NCBI RefSeq assembly: GCF_019733355.1
Contig: NZ_JAIHLQ010000002.1
Coordinates: forward strand, 248,001-312,000
Direction of reading: 5' to 3'
Source: Pseudomonas baetica
Lineage (GTDB): Bacteria > Pseudomonadota > Gammaproteobacteria > Pseudomonadales > Pseudomonadaceae
DNA: 64,000 bases
This document shows positions 35,682 to 45,302 of this stretch, one piece after another. The position numbers and the translations under genes were made by a program. The notes under the pieces were generated by a model. That model worked only from the letters and a program-made list of their open reading frames with translations. It was not told the DNA's origin and did no database searches. Each line of letters starts with the position of its first letter. Position 1 is the first letter of the stretch.

Positions 35682-36837
35682 GTTCGCCCTCCGTGGTGAT
35701 CGCGACAGGTTTGACGACAGGTGCAGGTTTGGCCGCACGTTTTGCCCGCCACTGTTGCAGTGTCGGTTTGAGCCGGTGCCAGACGCGTAATGCCAGACCC
35801 AGCGCCAGGCCACTCGGGCGCCAGGAATAGAAACTCCAGCGCCAGTGTTCCAGTTGCCCGGTCATGCGTTCGTGCAGTTGGTGGCTGGAGTTTTCCAGGC
35901 TGACCCGTGAGGCATCGATCCAGCGCCAGTGGTCGTCCAGGCCCCAGCGAATCCATTCCTCCAGCAGCACCCGGCCGCTGCCCAGATCGGCGTATTGCGG
36001 CAGGAAGGCGAGGTTGTAATCGTAGAGCCGGCCCTGTTCGAGCAAGCCCAGGCGATAGCTGATGCAGCGCCCGTTCAACTCCAGCGTTACCACCCGCACC
36101 AAGCCTTGGCCGGCGAGGGCAATGAAAGCGCGCTCGATCAGATGACGACTGCGTTCGCTGGCGAAGATCCCGACGCCTTCGTCGCCTTTCCAACTGACCG
36201 CTTCGACTTCGCTGATGACCTGCAACAGCGGACCCATGCTGATCGCGTCCGGAATGATCCGCCGTACCTGAGCCCCGCACGCGGCAATGCGCTTGCGAGC
36301 CCGGCGCAGTTTGTAGCGCGGATCGCCGGACACTTCCTGATGATCCGCCTCGCTGATCAGGTGCACAGGCGCCCGACAACTGAGCCGTCGCTCGCCCGTA
36401 GAGCTGTGTGCCATCCATTCGGTGAGGGCACTTTCCTCACCGACCGGCTCCGAGAGTTCGTTGAGCTGAAGCAGTGCATGGGGCAGGCGTTGGCGAATCA
36501 ATACAAGGGCCTTGCGCATGTCCTCGCCGCCCAGCAAAGAGAGCAGGGCCAAGCGATCAGCCAACGGATAACCCAGGTGGTGCAACACCCGAAACCGCAA
36601 CCCGGCGAAGCGCTCACGACTCGCCACCAGCGGTAGGCACAGACGTAATTGATCCGCCTCCCATCCCAGCAGGATGTGCAGGCGCTCACCCTCGCCAAGG
36701 GCCTGCTCGGCCGCACACAACCAGCCAAGGTTGTTGAACGGCGTGTGGTCCGTCACGCGCAGGCGCAGCGCTTCATACGCTGTTGCCGGAAAGTCGGCGG
36801 CGCACAATGAAGTACGCCATTCGAATCGCGTCGCCAT
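35653..36837 (-). CDS. FemAB-like GNAT-superfamily acyltransferase
   Basis: This 394-residue protein has the Acetyltransf_6/BioF2-like (FemAB-related) pattern: YKLRRARKRIAACG in the middle, then EAVSWKGDEGVGIF and YRLGLLEQGRLYDYNLAFLP. Such proteins occur in EPS clusters (for example near XrtA/PEP-CTERM loci) and probably transfer acyl or aminoacyl groups. A basic proline-rich tail (KPAPVVKPVAIT) ends it. It lies four bases after the preceding GNAT gene, so they are co-translated. Confidence 0.8.
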   Translation of the reverse strand: MATRFEWRTSLCAADFPATAYEALRLRVTDHTPFNNLGWLCAAEQALGEGERLHILLGWEADQLRLCLPLVASRERFAGLRFRVLHHLGYPLADRLALLSLLGGEDMRKALVLIRQRLPHALLQLNELSEPVGEESALTEWMAHSSTGERRLSCRAPVHLISEADHQEVSGDPRYKLRRARKRIAACGAQVRRIIPDAISMGPLLQVISEVEAVSWKGDEGVGIFASERSRHLIERAFIALAGQGLVRVVTLELNGRCISYRLGLLEQGRLYDYNLAFLPQYADLGSGRVLLEEWIRWGLDDHWRWIDASRVSLENSSHQLHERMTGQLEHWRWSFYSWRPSGLALGLALRVWHRLKPTLQQWRAKRAAKPAPVVKPVAITTEGEHASPSHSQR

Positions 36838-36841
36838 GGGC

Positions 36842-37531
36842 TCAGGCCGCCGTTACTGTGACGGGTGGACGGGAAGGTTTGCGTAGCGCCTCCAGGCGCG
36901 AGCCGCTGTAGCGGGTTTCGCGGTAGAAGTGCCAGCGACCGAACAGGGTGTAAACGTTCATGATCCGGTGTTGCTCGGTATAGCCCATGCGCAAGTGCAG
37001 CTTGAGCGCCGGGATGTTGTGGAATTCGCAGACGTCCACGACCTTGTCGCAGCCCTGGGCAGCCATGGCTTTCCACAGCGCCAACTGCAGATCCACCGAC
37101 AGTTCGCTGCCCCAGTAGGCTCGGGTCAGTTCGCCGCCGAATTCGAAGAACTCGCCGGGTTTCACCGGGAACAGACAGCCGTAGTAATGCCGGTCGAGAT
37201 AGTCCCGCGCGGTGCCCCAGATGAACGCCACGGCGTCGCCCTGATCGTCCAGGTGCATGTGCCCGGTGTGGCCTTCTCTGGCCAGTTCGGTCATGGTGCC
37301 GACGCGGTCGCCAAAGTAGCGGGCAAAGGCACTGGTGTTGTCCGGCGTGATTGTCACCACCCGCAGCGGCGGGTAGGGTTTTAGGTTGTGCGGGGGGACG
37401 GGACTGACCAGATCACGCTCCATCCACAGCAATTCCTGATGAAAGAACACGTAGTGCTTCCATGCCTTGCCGAAGGTGGCGCGCAGGCCTTTTTGTCTAA
37501 TGTGTTCGCTGAGTTTTTGCACAATGTTCAT
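36842..37531 (-). CDS. GNAT-family acetyltransferase (paralogue of the last operon gene)
   Basis: This 229-residue protein shares with the 34083-34775 product the segments KRYVFFH/KHYVFFH, LLWMERDLVSPVPPH, HYYGC and FPVKPGEFFEFGGE, plus the same C-terminal layout, so the two arose by duplication. The pair flanks the FemAB-like and ChbG-like genes. It probably acetylates a different position or sugar of the same polymer. CAGGAGTCAAGACC precedes the ATG at 37531. Confidence 0.8.
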   Translation of the reverse strand: MNIVQKLSEHIRQKGLRATFGKAWKHYVFFHQELLWMERDLVSPVPPHNLKPYPPLRVVTITPDNTSAFARYFGDRVGTMTELAREGHTGHMHLDDQGDAVAFIWGTARDYLDRHYYGCLFPVKPGEFFEFGGELTRAYWGSELSVDLQLALWKAMAAQGCDKVVDVCEFHNIPALKLHLRMGYTEQHRIMNVYTLFGRWHFYRETRYSGSRLEALRKPSRPPVTVTAA

Positions 37532-37599
37532 GGTCTTGACTCCTGATGACGATGCATCGCGTGGCTCCAGGCCAACGCGGCGGAACATCAAAGGACGGT

Positions 37600-39522
37600 T
37601 CATGACGCTCTCCAACTGAGGGAAAACAGGGTTTGCCCCGGCAGGTCGAAGCGCACGCGTCCGTCCTTGCAGGCAAACGGCGCGTCACGGCTGCGGTTGT
37701 CGGCGCCGAAGTACCGCAAGGCGCCGTTGTTCAGCGGGCACGGGGTGCCGCTCAGGTCTACACGTTGCAGGCGGGTGCCTTTGTTGACGCCCATCAAGCC
37801 GCGCTGCTCATCGCTGGACATCGCCAGCACGTCGACTTCAAACCCATCGTTGTCCAGCGCCAGGACGTTATGCAGCCAATGTTGCGCGATGAATTGCTGG
37901 GCCAGACCCACGGGTTTGAGTTCAAAGCGTTGTTCATCGGCCGAGACGCGCAGCATGCCTTTGGGGTACTGCGGCTCATCGGCGGCCTGGAACCAGTTGA
38001 GCATGCTCAGCAAACCGTCCTGAGAAGCGTTGATCACCACCGACGCCCACCACAGCGCGGCGTAATGGGTTTCCTGATCGTAGGGGCTGAGGCTGGAGCC
38101 GCTGGACATATTGGTCTGATCGAGCAGCAAGGCTTTGCGTGGCTGGCCTTTGTCGTCGAGGCCAACGAGTTCGGCGGCGCGGCGTACGCTGTCGCGGTAG
38201 ACGCGAGTGGCGAGCAGGTCGCGGATCATCCATTCGTGCCACGCCAAGGCGTCGACCTGATCGCCGGATTCGCTCAGCAAACGCCGCGCCCAATCGATAC
38301 CACGCTTGTCTGCCGCGTTATCAGCGAACGGCCCGTTGACCAGCCGCGAACTGGCCGGCATGGCGATACGCACGCCAGCCTTGGCGTTCGCCGGGTCGCT
38401 GCGCACCTGCCGGGCCATGCTGGCGAAGATCGCCTGATACTGCGCGTAGCTGGAGTAGTTGAGGTTCGGTTCGTCGGCAAATCCGATGTAGTGGGTGCCT
38501 TTGCCGCCGAGCGTGCGGGTACTGGCGAGCCACGCATCAAGGCCGCTGTTGCTTTGCACGTCGGCGCGCAGATCAGCCTGACGCTGGCTTCCGGCGAGCA
38601 GGGTGATGTCCTGCTGGATGCCGAAACGATCCTGATAGAACTGACGGAACGCGTCCTCGAAATGCCGGTTTTTCGCCGTCACATCAACAAAGCTGTAGTA
38701 ACTGGCGGCAGTGGGTTTCAGCGCATCGAGGGCGGCATAGCTGGTGGTGGGCGGCATCACATAGGGCAGGGCGATGCCCAGATCCGGCGTGCGCCCGAGC
38801 ACTTTGTCGTGCAGGGTCAAGCGGGTCTGGCCGACGTCTTCGCGCAGCGGTTTGAGCTGTTGTGGATTCTGCGCAAACAGATTGGCCGTGCCGTCGAGCC
38901 AGAACGCGGCTTTGCCGCTGCCTTGCAGGCGCAGGCGCCAGACTTGTTCACGTTCACTGACCGGCAGCGCGACCTGATCGAACTGCCAATACGCGCGGTA
39001 CGGTTTCAGGGCCAGCGTCAGTGCCTGACCATCACCCACCCGTTGCGCCTGCAGCGCACTGACGCCGCCATGAAATTTACCGGCCAGCACTGCGCGCTCA
39101 CCGGGCGCGACTTTGAAATACAACATGTCGCCGTTCTGGGCTTGAACGCTGAAGTGCACTTTGGCCGGGGCGAACAGCGCGACCGTGTGTTCATCGTGTT
39201 CTATCCGGTAATTGCGGAAGCTGTAGCCGGGGATTTCCAGTCGATAGCTGGCTGCGCCGGGCGCCAGACTCCAGCTCTGGCTACCACGGGTTTCACTGGC
39301 CTTGATGAACCTGTCACCTTGCAGTTTGCCTTGGCCGTCGAGCAAGTACAGATGCTCTTCGTTGGCATCCGCTTGCCACGCCGGGGTCCAGCGCACGGTC
39401 ACGTTATCGGGTTGATCGGTTTGCAGGTACAGGCTGGCGTCGCGGATTTCGCCCCAACGCATCGACGCCGCGAAGGCGTCTAGCGAGAGGCCGAGACCGA
39501 ACAGCAGGGCCAGGCCTTTCAT
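37600..39522 (-). CDS. Exported clan-A-like glycosidase of EPS operon
   Basis: This 640-residue protein has a signal peptide (MKGLALLFGLGLSLDAFA, cut about residue 19), an N-terminal beta-rich region (to about 250) and a TIM-barrel-like half. GFADEPN resembles the acid/base motif (NEP) of clan GH-A hydrolases such as GH39 PslG; the second carboxylate is not certain. A hydrolase in an EPS operon often trims or releases chains in the periplasm. The ATG overlaps the flippase stop by four bases (ATGA). Confidence 0.65.
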   Translation of the reverse strand: MKGLALLFGLGLSLDAFAASMRWGEIRDASLYLQTDQPDNVTVRWTPAWQADANEEHLYLLDGQGKLQGDRFIKASETRGSQSWSLAPGAASYRLEIPGYSFRNYRIEHDEHTVALFAPAKVHFSVQAQNGDMLYFKVAPGERAVLAGKFHGGVSALQAQRVGDGQALTLALKPYRAYWQFDQVALPVSEREQVWRLRLQGSGKAAFWLDGTANLFAQNPQQLKPLREDVGQTRLTLHDKVLGRTPDLGIALPYVMPPTTSYAALDALKPTAASYYSFVDVTAKNRHFEDAFRQFYQDRFGIQQDITLLAGSQRQADLRADVQSNSGLDAWLASTRTLGGKGTHYIGFADEPNLNYSSYAQYQAIFASMARQVRSDPANAKAGVRIAMPASSRLVNGPFADNAADKRGIDWARRLLSESGDQVDALAWHEWMIRDLLATRVYRDSVRRAAELVGLDDKGQPRKALLLDQTNMSSGSSLSPYDQETHYAALWWASVVINASQDGLLSMLNWFQAADEPQYPKGMLRVSADEQRFELKPVGLAQQFIAQHWLHNVLALDNDGFEVDVLAMSSDEQRGLMGVNKGTRLQRVDLSGTPCPLNNGALRYFGADNRSRDAPFACKDGRVRFDLPGQTLFSLSWRAS

Positions 39523-40826
39523 GCGGCTTTGCGACGTTGCAGCATCAGCCACATCGGGGTGATGTCGCTGGGCAGGATGATCAGGGTTTGCCAGAACGGC
39601 ACGCCGCTCAGACGGCAGTACAACACCAACATCGCCACCGTGACGGCGAGATAGGCAATCGACGAAGCCGCCGCTGCGCCGACAATCCCGTAGGCCGGAA
39701 TCAACACCAGGTTCAGCGCCAGATTGAGCAAGGCCCCCAGCCCCATCAGCAAGGACACCGTGCCGGGGCGATTTTTGCCCAGCAAGTCCAGACGCAGAAT
39801 GCTCGCATAGCACAAACCCAACAGCCCCGGCAGTAACGCGAGCAGCGCCGGATAGGCCGGTTGGTAGGCGATGCCGAACAGAGTGACGATCAGCCAATTG
39901 CCGATTACCGCCATGGTCAGGCATGCGCCGAGCATCACCGTCGCGGTCAGGCGTAGCGCCAGCGGGGTGACTTTGTCCATGCCTTCGTCCTGTTGCAGCA
40001 GACGTTTCATCAACGGCGTGGTCACCGCTTCAGGGACGATCAGCAGCAGTTCGGCGGCGGCGCTGGCCATGGCGTAATGACCCAGCGCCGTGCTGCCGAG
40101 CAGGGCGCCGATGAACAAATAATCCGAGCGCAAAATCACTTGCTGGAACAGCAGGTCGGGATGGCTGCGGGCGCTGTAACGCAGCAGTTCTTTCTGGCTG
40201 GCGCGATCCCATTGCAATTGCAACGGTTGCGCCCGTTTGAGCCAGACCCAACCGACCAGCACCACCAGGCTGATCCCGGCCAGCCAACTGATCAGCGCCG
40301 CTTCGAGGGCGGCGCTTTTCCACATCCAGAACAGCCCGAGAAACAGCAGCAGCGGTGCCAGCGATTCCACCAGACGCAAGGCATTGAATGCGACCACGCC
40401 GCCGGACGCGTTGTGCAACGTCAGCAGGCCGCTTTTCAAAACCGTCAGCGGCACTGCCAACAGCAACAGCCAGGCGAGCAGGCCGAGCTGCGTGGTCACA
40501 TCCAGTTCACTGCCAAACTCGCGCACCAGCGCTACCACCAGCAGGGTTAATAGCGCCGCCAGCAAGCAACCGAAAACCAGCACCTGACTGAGCAACACCC
40601 CCATCGGCCTTTGTTTAGCGGCCTGATAACCGACCGCCGAATTCAGCCCGCCACTGGTGGCCGCGCTGATCAGGTCGGGCAAGGTGCTGAGCAATGCAAA
40701 CAGCCCGCGTTCACTCGGCCCGAGGATCCGCGCCAGCAGCACGTTGCGCAGTAAACGCAGGGCGATCATCGCCAGTTTGGTGCCCATGCTCAGCGCCAAG
40801 TGCTTGAGGTAGCGGCCTCGGCTCAT
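39519..40826 (-). CDS. Oligosaccharide flippase (Wzx-like)
   Basis: This 435-residue protein has 12 or more hydrophobic segments and starts with the MVF/Polysacc_synt pattern (LALSMGTKLAMIALRLLRNV, LLARILGPSERGLFALL). It would flip the undecaprenyl-linked repeat unit across the inner membrane. It overlaps the deacetylase gene upstream and the glycosidase downstream by ATGA. This is the only flippase in the operon, so export is Wzx-dependent. Confidence 0.85.
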   Translation of the reverse strand: MSRGRYLKHLALSMGTKLAMIALRLLRNVLLARILGPSERGLFALLSTLPDLISAATSGGLNSAVGYQAAKQRPMGVLLSQVLVFGCLLAALLTLLVVALVREFGSELDVTTQLGLLAWLLLLAVPLTVLKSGLLTLHNASGGVVAFNALRLVESLAPLLLFLGLFWMWKSAALEAALISWLAGISLVVLVGWVWLKRAQPLQLQWDRASQKELLRYSARSHPDLLFQQVILRSDYLFIGALLGSTALGHYAMASAAAELLLIVPEAVTTPLMKRLLQQDEGMDKVTPLALRLTATVMLGACLTMAVIGNWLIVTLFGIAYQPAYPALLALLPGLLGLCYASILRLDLLGKNRPGTVSLLMGLGALLNLALNLVLIPAYGIVGAAAASSIAYLAVTVAMLVLYCRLSGVPFWQTLIILPSDITPMWLMLQRRKAA

Positions 40827-41824
40827 GGTCGTGCTCCGCGAAAGATCCGCCACGACAGCAGTTGCGGATTGCGCGCCGTGCGCTGACTGACACCGAAACG
40901 CGGCAGGTTCAGCGGATCGCCTTCACCGCGATAGAGGCCGGTGCTGGTGCCCAGCGCAAACGGATAATCGTGATCGGCAACCTGCTTGCGCACGCGCTCG
41001 TCGTTGTCGCCGTTGGGGTAGCAATACACCGGCAGCGGCCGGTTGCAGCCGTTGTGCAAGGCATCGCGGCTGCGGCTGATTTCTTCGCTCAGGCGCACAT
41101 CGTCAAGGCCGGTGAGGATCGCGTGACTGGCGCCGTGGGGGCCGAAACGCACCAGACCTGAGGCTTCCATCGCGCGCACCTGATGCCAGTCCAGTGCCTG
41201 CGGTTGCGATTCTTGCGGGCACTCATCGGTCAGGCGTTCAAGTTCTTGCGGTGCCAGTGTCTTGAGCCCTTGCAGATAATGCAGCAGTGCCAGGCTGCGC
41301 CGATCGACATCAATGTCATCGAGCAACACGGGCAGCGGATGGCCCGTGGCATGCAAGCGCTCGATCAAATGCATCCGCGCCTTGTCGCCGTGGCTGCCCC
41401 ACAGGGTTTCGCCCACGGCCTCCCACCAAAAACGCTGACGGCTGCCGATGAAGTCGGTCGAGAGGAAAATGCTCGCCGGCACCTGGTGTTTTTGCAGCAG
41501 GGGGAAGGCGTTGACCGCGTTGTCGCGCCAGCCGTCGTCGAAGGTCAACGCCACCCTTGGGCGCTCGGTGTGCAGCGAATTGGGCTGAAGGATTTCCATC
41601 AGCGGCACGCAATCGAAGTGGCGACGCAGCCACACCAGCCAATGCTCGAAGGCCTTGGGCCCGACGCACAGCTCATTGCGGTGGGGCAGGTCGGCGGCGC
41701 GGTCGTTGGACAGCACCCGGTGCAACATCAGAATCACCCCGGCGCCCTGCAACTGGTTTCGGCCCATGGAAGAGTTGAGATAGAGCCAGCCACTGGTGCT
41801 TTTTATCAATTGTTTGATCGCCAT
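40823..41824 (-). CDS. Polysaccharide deacetylase (NodB/CE4 domain)
   Basis: This 333-residue protein has the CE4 motif 1 LTFDDGWRDNA (two aspartates) near residue 100 and an H-x3-H metal motif in FGPHGASHAI near 230. There is no signal peptide, so it probably acts in the cytoplasm on a precursor. It likely removes N-acetyl groups from an amino sugar, giving positive charge. AGAGGACCG precedes the ATG at 41824. Confidence 0.85.
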   Translation of the reverse strand: MAIKQLIKSTSGWLYLNSSMGRNQLQGAGVILMLHRVLSNDRAADLPHRNELCVGPKAFEHWLVWLRRHFDCVPLMEILQPNSLHTERPRVALTFDDGWRDNAVNAFPLLQKHQVPASIFLSTDFIGSRQRFWWEAVGETLWGSHGDKARMHLIERLHATGHPLPVLLDDIDVDRRSLALLHYLQGLKTLAPQELERLTDECPQESQPQALDWHQVRAMEASGLVRFGPHGASHAILTGLDDVRLSEEISRSRDALHNGCNRPLPVYCYPNGDNDERVRKQVADHDYPFALGTSTGLYRGEGDPLNLPRFGVSQRTARNPQLLSWRIFRGARP

Positions 41825-41837
41825 GGCTTCGGTCCTC

Positions 41838-42974
41838 TTAGCGGTTCTGTTCAGGATTCCACTGGGCATAGCGCTGGCCGCGCAGGAACTGCCACAAGCC
41901 AAGACTCATCCCGGCGAGGGTGACCAGCACAAAGGCGGCGAGGCGGAAGGGTTTGGGCAAGCGGTGTTGCGAATCCATCAATCCGGCTATCGCCACGGCG
42001 TAGCCGAACAGTTGTGCAATGAGGCTCAGGCGATAGAAACCGTGCTCGCTCCACAGCCAGAAGTTGCTCAGCAACAATGGCAGCAAAAGGATTGGTGCCA
42101 GGCGGCGGATCAGTTTGTGGCTGATCAGCGCGATCGAATACAGGCCATATTTCAGCGGATTGAGCAGTTCGCGGCGCTGAGCGAGGCTTTGCAGCCCGCC
42201 GACGGTGACGCGCTGACGACGACGGAACTGTTTGTCGGCTTCATCGACGCCTTGGTCGATGACCTGCGCTTGCGGTACATAGACGATGCGTTTGTGCGCG
42301 ACCGGCGCGCAGGTGCTGATAAAGAAATCGTCGTTAACCTCTGCCGGCACGTTCTGGAACAACTCGCGGCGCAGCGCGAGCAGGGCACCGTCGGCGGACA
42401 CCATGCACCCGGTGCGGTTTTCCACCCGGCGCAGCCAGCCTTCGTAATGTCGATACAGGCTATCGCCGACGCTCAAGCCGCCACCGGTGACCGGGATCAC
42501 CATGTGCCCGGCACAGGCGCCGACTTGGGGGTCGCTCAATGGCGCCAGCAAATGTCCGAGGGTGTCGCGTGACCATTGGTTGTCGGCGTCGGTGAACACC
42601 AGAATGTCGCCCGTGCTCAGGGCCACGCCGGCGTTAAGCGTCGCCGCTTTGCCTTGGCGCGGCAGGTCGAGCACGGTAATGCGCGGATCGACGACGTTGT
42701 GTGCACAAGCCACGGTGTCATCCGTCGAGCCGTCGCTGGCGAGAATGATCTGCAAACGGGCAGGCTGATAATCCTGGGCCAGCAGCGTGCGTAACTTGTG
42801 CTCGATGTGCCGCGCCTCGTTGTGGGCGGCAATCACGATGCTGATGTTCAGCGGCGGCGTTGGGCCATGCCGGCTGGCCGCGAACAGAGGCGCCAATATC
42901 GTCAGCAAAAGCGGGTAACCCACATACGCGTAGACCGGTAGCAACAGGCACATCCAGAAAATGAACTCAGCCAC
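41838..42974 (-). CDS. Membrane glycosyltransferase family 2 (N-acetylglucosaminyltransferase-like)
   Basis: This 378-residue GT2 enzyme has one N-terminal span, the GT-A domain (VIAAHNEARHIEHKL, the DGSTDDT nucleotide motif, the FTDADNQW DxD site) and at least three C-terminal spans; RRRQRVTVGG is the QxxRW-like site of processive synthases in altered form. The GTG at 42974 is chosen because AGGAGG lies seven bases upstream. It overlaps the preceding GT2 gene by eight bases. It adds a sugar to the lipid-linked unit. Confidence 0.82.
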   Translation of the reverse strand: MAEFIFWMCLLLPVYAYVGYPLLLTILAPLFAASRHGPTPPLNISIVIAAHNEARHIEHKLRTLLAQDYQPARLQIILASDGSTDDTVACAHNVVDPRITVLDLPRQGKAATLNAGVALSTGDILVFTDADNQWSRDTLGHLLAPLSDPQVGACAGHMVIPVTGGGLSVGDSLYRHYEGWLRRVENRTGCMVSADGALLALRRELFQNVPAEVNDDFFISTCAPVAHKRIVYVPQAQVIDQGVDEADKQFRRRQRVTVGGLQSLAQRRELLNPLKYGLYSIALISHKLIRRLAPILLLPLLLSNFWLWSEHGFYRLSLIAQLFGYAVAIAGLMDSQHRLPKPFRLAAFVLVTLAGMSLGLWQFLRGQRYAQWNPEQNR

Positions 42975-43935
42975 GGGCAGGCCTCCTGGCATTCCAATGA
43001 CACAGACTGAGAATGAACGCGGCGCCGGCCAGGTGCAGGCGTACCCAGTGCAGGCCCCACAGTTGCAGGGTCAGCAAGAGGTCGCGATGCTTGATGCTTT
43101 GGCGAATGCTCAGCACCAGCCCCGGTACCAGGGTCAATATCACCATGACCGCTGCGTGATGAGGAAAACCATCGAGCAGGGCCGAGATCGCCAGAAAGTC
43201 GAGGAGCCAGACCAGCAGCGAAAGCATCGGGAAGCGCAGCAGACGCAGGCTGTAACCGTGGGTGCGCAGCAGTTGCAGATGACTGCCCTGACGCCACATT
43301 TCCTTGCCCATCCACTCGCGCCAGTTCATTTCGTAACCCCAGTGCAGGGCTTCGTTGTCGTTGATCGACAGCAGCAACGCACCGTTTTCACGCAGGCGCA
43401 GGGTGAACTCCTTGTCTTCGCCGGTACGCAGGCTTTCATTGAAGCCGCCGACCTTGTCGAACCAGTCACGGCGCATCAGCAGGTTGGAGCTGGGCAGCCA
43501 GTCCACGGCGTGCGAGGCCTGCGCGAAAACACGCTGGGTGCGACGCTGCCACGCGATGGCGTACCACGGCGCTTGTGCCGGAATGTCCAGATCCAGACCA
43601 AATACATCGGCCTGACCACTGGCGTGCAGATCGAACAGCGGCTGCAGCCAGTCTTGCGGCATCTCGATGTCGGCATCAATGAAGGCCAGCCAATCCCCGG
43701 TTGCGACCGCCGTACCGCGATTGCGCAGGGCGCCGATCAGCAAACCCGGATGCACCAGCACTTGTGCGCCAAACTGGCGGGCAATGTGCGGGCCGTCATC
43801 GCTCGAACCGTTGTCGACCACGATCAGTTCGCACTCGACGCCGGCGGCGTGGGCGGCTTTTTCTGCCGACAGCAAGGTGCGGCCAATATGCCGGGCTTCG
43901 TTGTACATCGGGATGATGATGCTGATTCGGCTCAT
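42967..43935 (-). CDS. Glycosyltransferase family 2
   Basis: This 322-residue GT2 enzyme has an N-terminal GT-A domain (SIIIPMYNEARHIGRT, VVDNGSSDDGP, AFIDADIEMP with the DxD site) and two or three C-terminal membrane spans (LLVWLLDFLAISALL, VMVILTLVPGLVLSI). The sugar donor is unknown. It starts inside the wzy-like stop (ATGA overlap), so translation is coupled. Confidence 0.85.
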   Translation of the reverse strand: MSRISIIIPMYNEARHIGRTLLSAEKAAHAAGVECELIVVDNGSSDDGPHIARQFGAQVLVHPGLLIGALRNRGTAVATGDWLAFIDADIEMPQDWLQPLFDLHASGQADVFGLDLDIPAQAPWYAIAWQRRTQRVFAQASHAVDWLPSSNLLMRRDWFDKVGGFNESLRTGEDKEFTLRLRENGALLLSINDNEALHWGYEMNWREWMGKEMWRQGSHLQLLRTHGYSLRLLRFPMLSLLVWLLDFLAISALLDGFPHHAAVMVILTLVPGLVLSIRQSIKHRDLLLTLQLWGLHWVRLHLAGAAFILSLCHWNARRPARG

Positions 43936-45302
43936 GCGACGGCCTCCGTGATCGGTTCTTGTTCGGCTTTCAGGCGCAGGACCCAGGTCATGGCAAGCAT
44001 GATCCACACGTATTTCTGGTTGGGCGCACTGAGGAACATCAGGAACAACGTCAGCGACAGGAAACTCACGCTCAGGTGGGTCATCAGGTCCGCCTGTTGC
44101 CAGTCGCGTCGCCGCATCCACACGGCGCGTGCGCGGATCAGGTTGTACAAGCCGAGCCCGAGCATGCCGACGAACATCAGGCCGGCGGGAATCCCCAGTT
44201 CGCTGAAGATTTCCAGGTAAGTGTTGTGAGCGCGGCGATAGAGGTCACCGATCTTGCGGTTGGCCGAAAACGCCTTGGCGTAGCCGGTGGTCGCGTAGTG
44301 CAGCGCGAAGGTGCCGGGGCCGGAGCCCAGCAGCGGGTTCTCGCGAATCATCTGCGTACCGACAACGATGTAGGAAGCACGGCGGCCGAGGGATTCGTCG
44401 TTATGGCCCTTGGCGCCGGCACTTAATACGCTCAAGGATTGAATGCGCGCCAGGTAACCGGCGGGCATCGCATAGATCGCCAGCGGAATCACGATGGCCG
44501 CGCCGAGCATGGCGAAGCCCAGGTGCCGTGGGCGAATTCGTGTCATTTGCGCGCGGTAATGCCAGCCGCCGATCAACAGACTCAAGGCCACGACCACCAG
44601 CCCCGAGCGCGATTCGGTCTTGGTCATGCCGCCGAGCAACAGCAGGCAGCACGCGCCCCAGAACAACCGATGCAGCAGGTTAGGGCCGCGAATCACCAGC
44701 AGCAGCCCCAGCGGGATGGCGAAGGCGATCAGCATCGCGAAGGCGTTGGGGTCTTCGAGCAGGCCGGCAGCGCGGCCCTGATCCTGGAATTTGGTCGAGA
44801 ACATCGCCATCGCGCAGGTGGTGCTGACGGCAAGGGTAACCAGTCGAGCGAACAGGTCGAGGTTCAGCTCGCGGCCGATCAACAGGGTGATGACAAACAG
44901 GATCAGCCCGACGCTGAGCTCGCGCAGGTGTCCCAGCGACATGCCCATGTCATCGGTGTTCAGCAGGCTGAGGAAGTACAGAACCATGAACCCGATCAGG
45001 TAACGCCAGATATTGCTGCGCAGGCGTTCGGAGGGAATCTGATGCAGCGCCAGTTGCAGCATCAGAATCACCGCCAGCGAGGCACCGAGCAGTTTGCTGC
45101 CGGACAGCGAACTGTCCTTGAAGAAACCTTCGAATGGCACCAGTGCGGCGATACCGAGCAGGCCCCAGGTTGGCTTGCGGTACAACACCGTGAAACCCAC
45201 CAGGCCCAGCACCGCTCCCGGCGCCAGATACGGATAGGGGCTGGCCAGCAAAGCGATGCAGACCAGACCGAGCAGACTGACGATCGAGAGCGGGAAAATC
45301 AT
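43932..45302 (-). CDS. O-antigen-ligase-type polymerase (Wzy-like)
   Basis: This 456-residue membrane protein has about eleven spans and the Wzy_C signature with a large periplasmic loop containing GRRASYIVVGTQMIRENPLL and SGPGTFALHY. In this context it is the polymerase that joins repeat units in the periplasm, with Wzz controlling length. It overlaps the GT4 gene by ATGA. The window has no other polymerase. Confidence 0.85.
   Translation of the reverse strand: MIFPLSIVSLLGLVCIALLASPYPYLAPGAVLGLVGFTVLYRKPTWGLLGIAALVPFEGFFKDSSLSGSKLLGASLAVILMLQLALHQIPSERLRSNIWRYLIGFMVLYFLSLLNTDDMGMSLGHLRELSVGLILFVITLLIGRELNLDLFARLVTLAVSTTCAMAMFSTKFQDQGRAAGLLEDPNAFAMLIAFAIPLGLLLVIRGPNLLHRLFWGACCLLLLGGMTKTESRSGLVVVALSLLIGGWHYRAQMTRIRPRHLGFAMLGAAIVIPLAIYAMPAGYLARIQSLSVLSAGAKGHNDESLGRRASYIVVGTQMIRENPLLGSGPGTFALHYATTGYAKAFSANRKIGDLYRRAHNTYLEIFSELGIPAGLMFVGMLGLGLYNLIRARAVWMRRRDWQQADLMTHLSVSFLSLTLFLMFLSAPNQKYVWIMLAMTWVLRLKAEQEPITEAVA

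Noticed and set aside
37633-39483. A 616-codon plus-strand frame opposite the EPS glycosidase gene
   Set aside because: The frame is rich in Arg, Gln and His without motifs, as expected for an antisense shadow. The minus-strand gene has a signal peptide and coupled neighbours.
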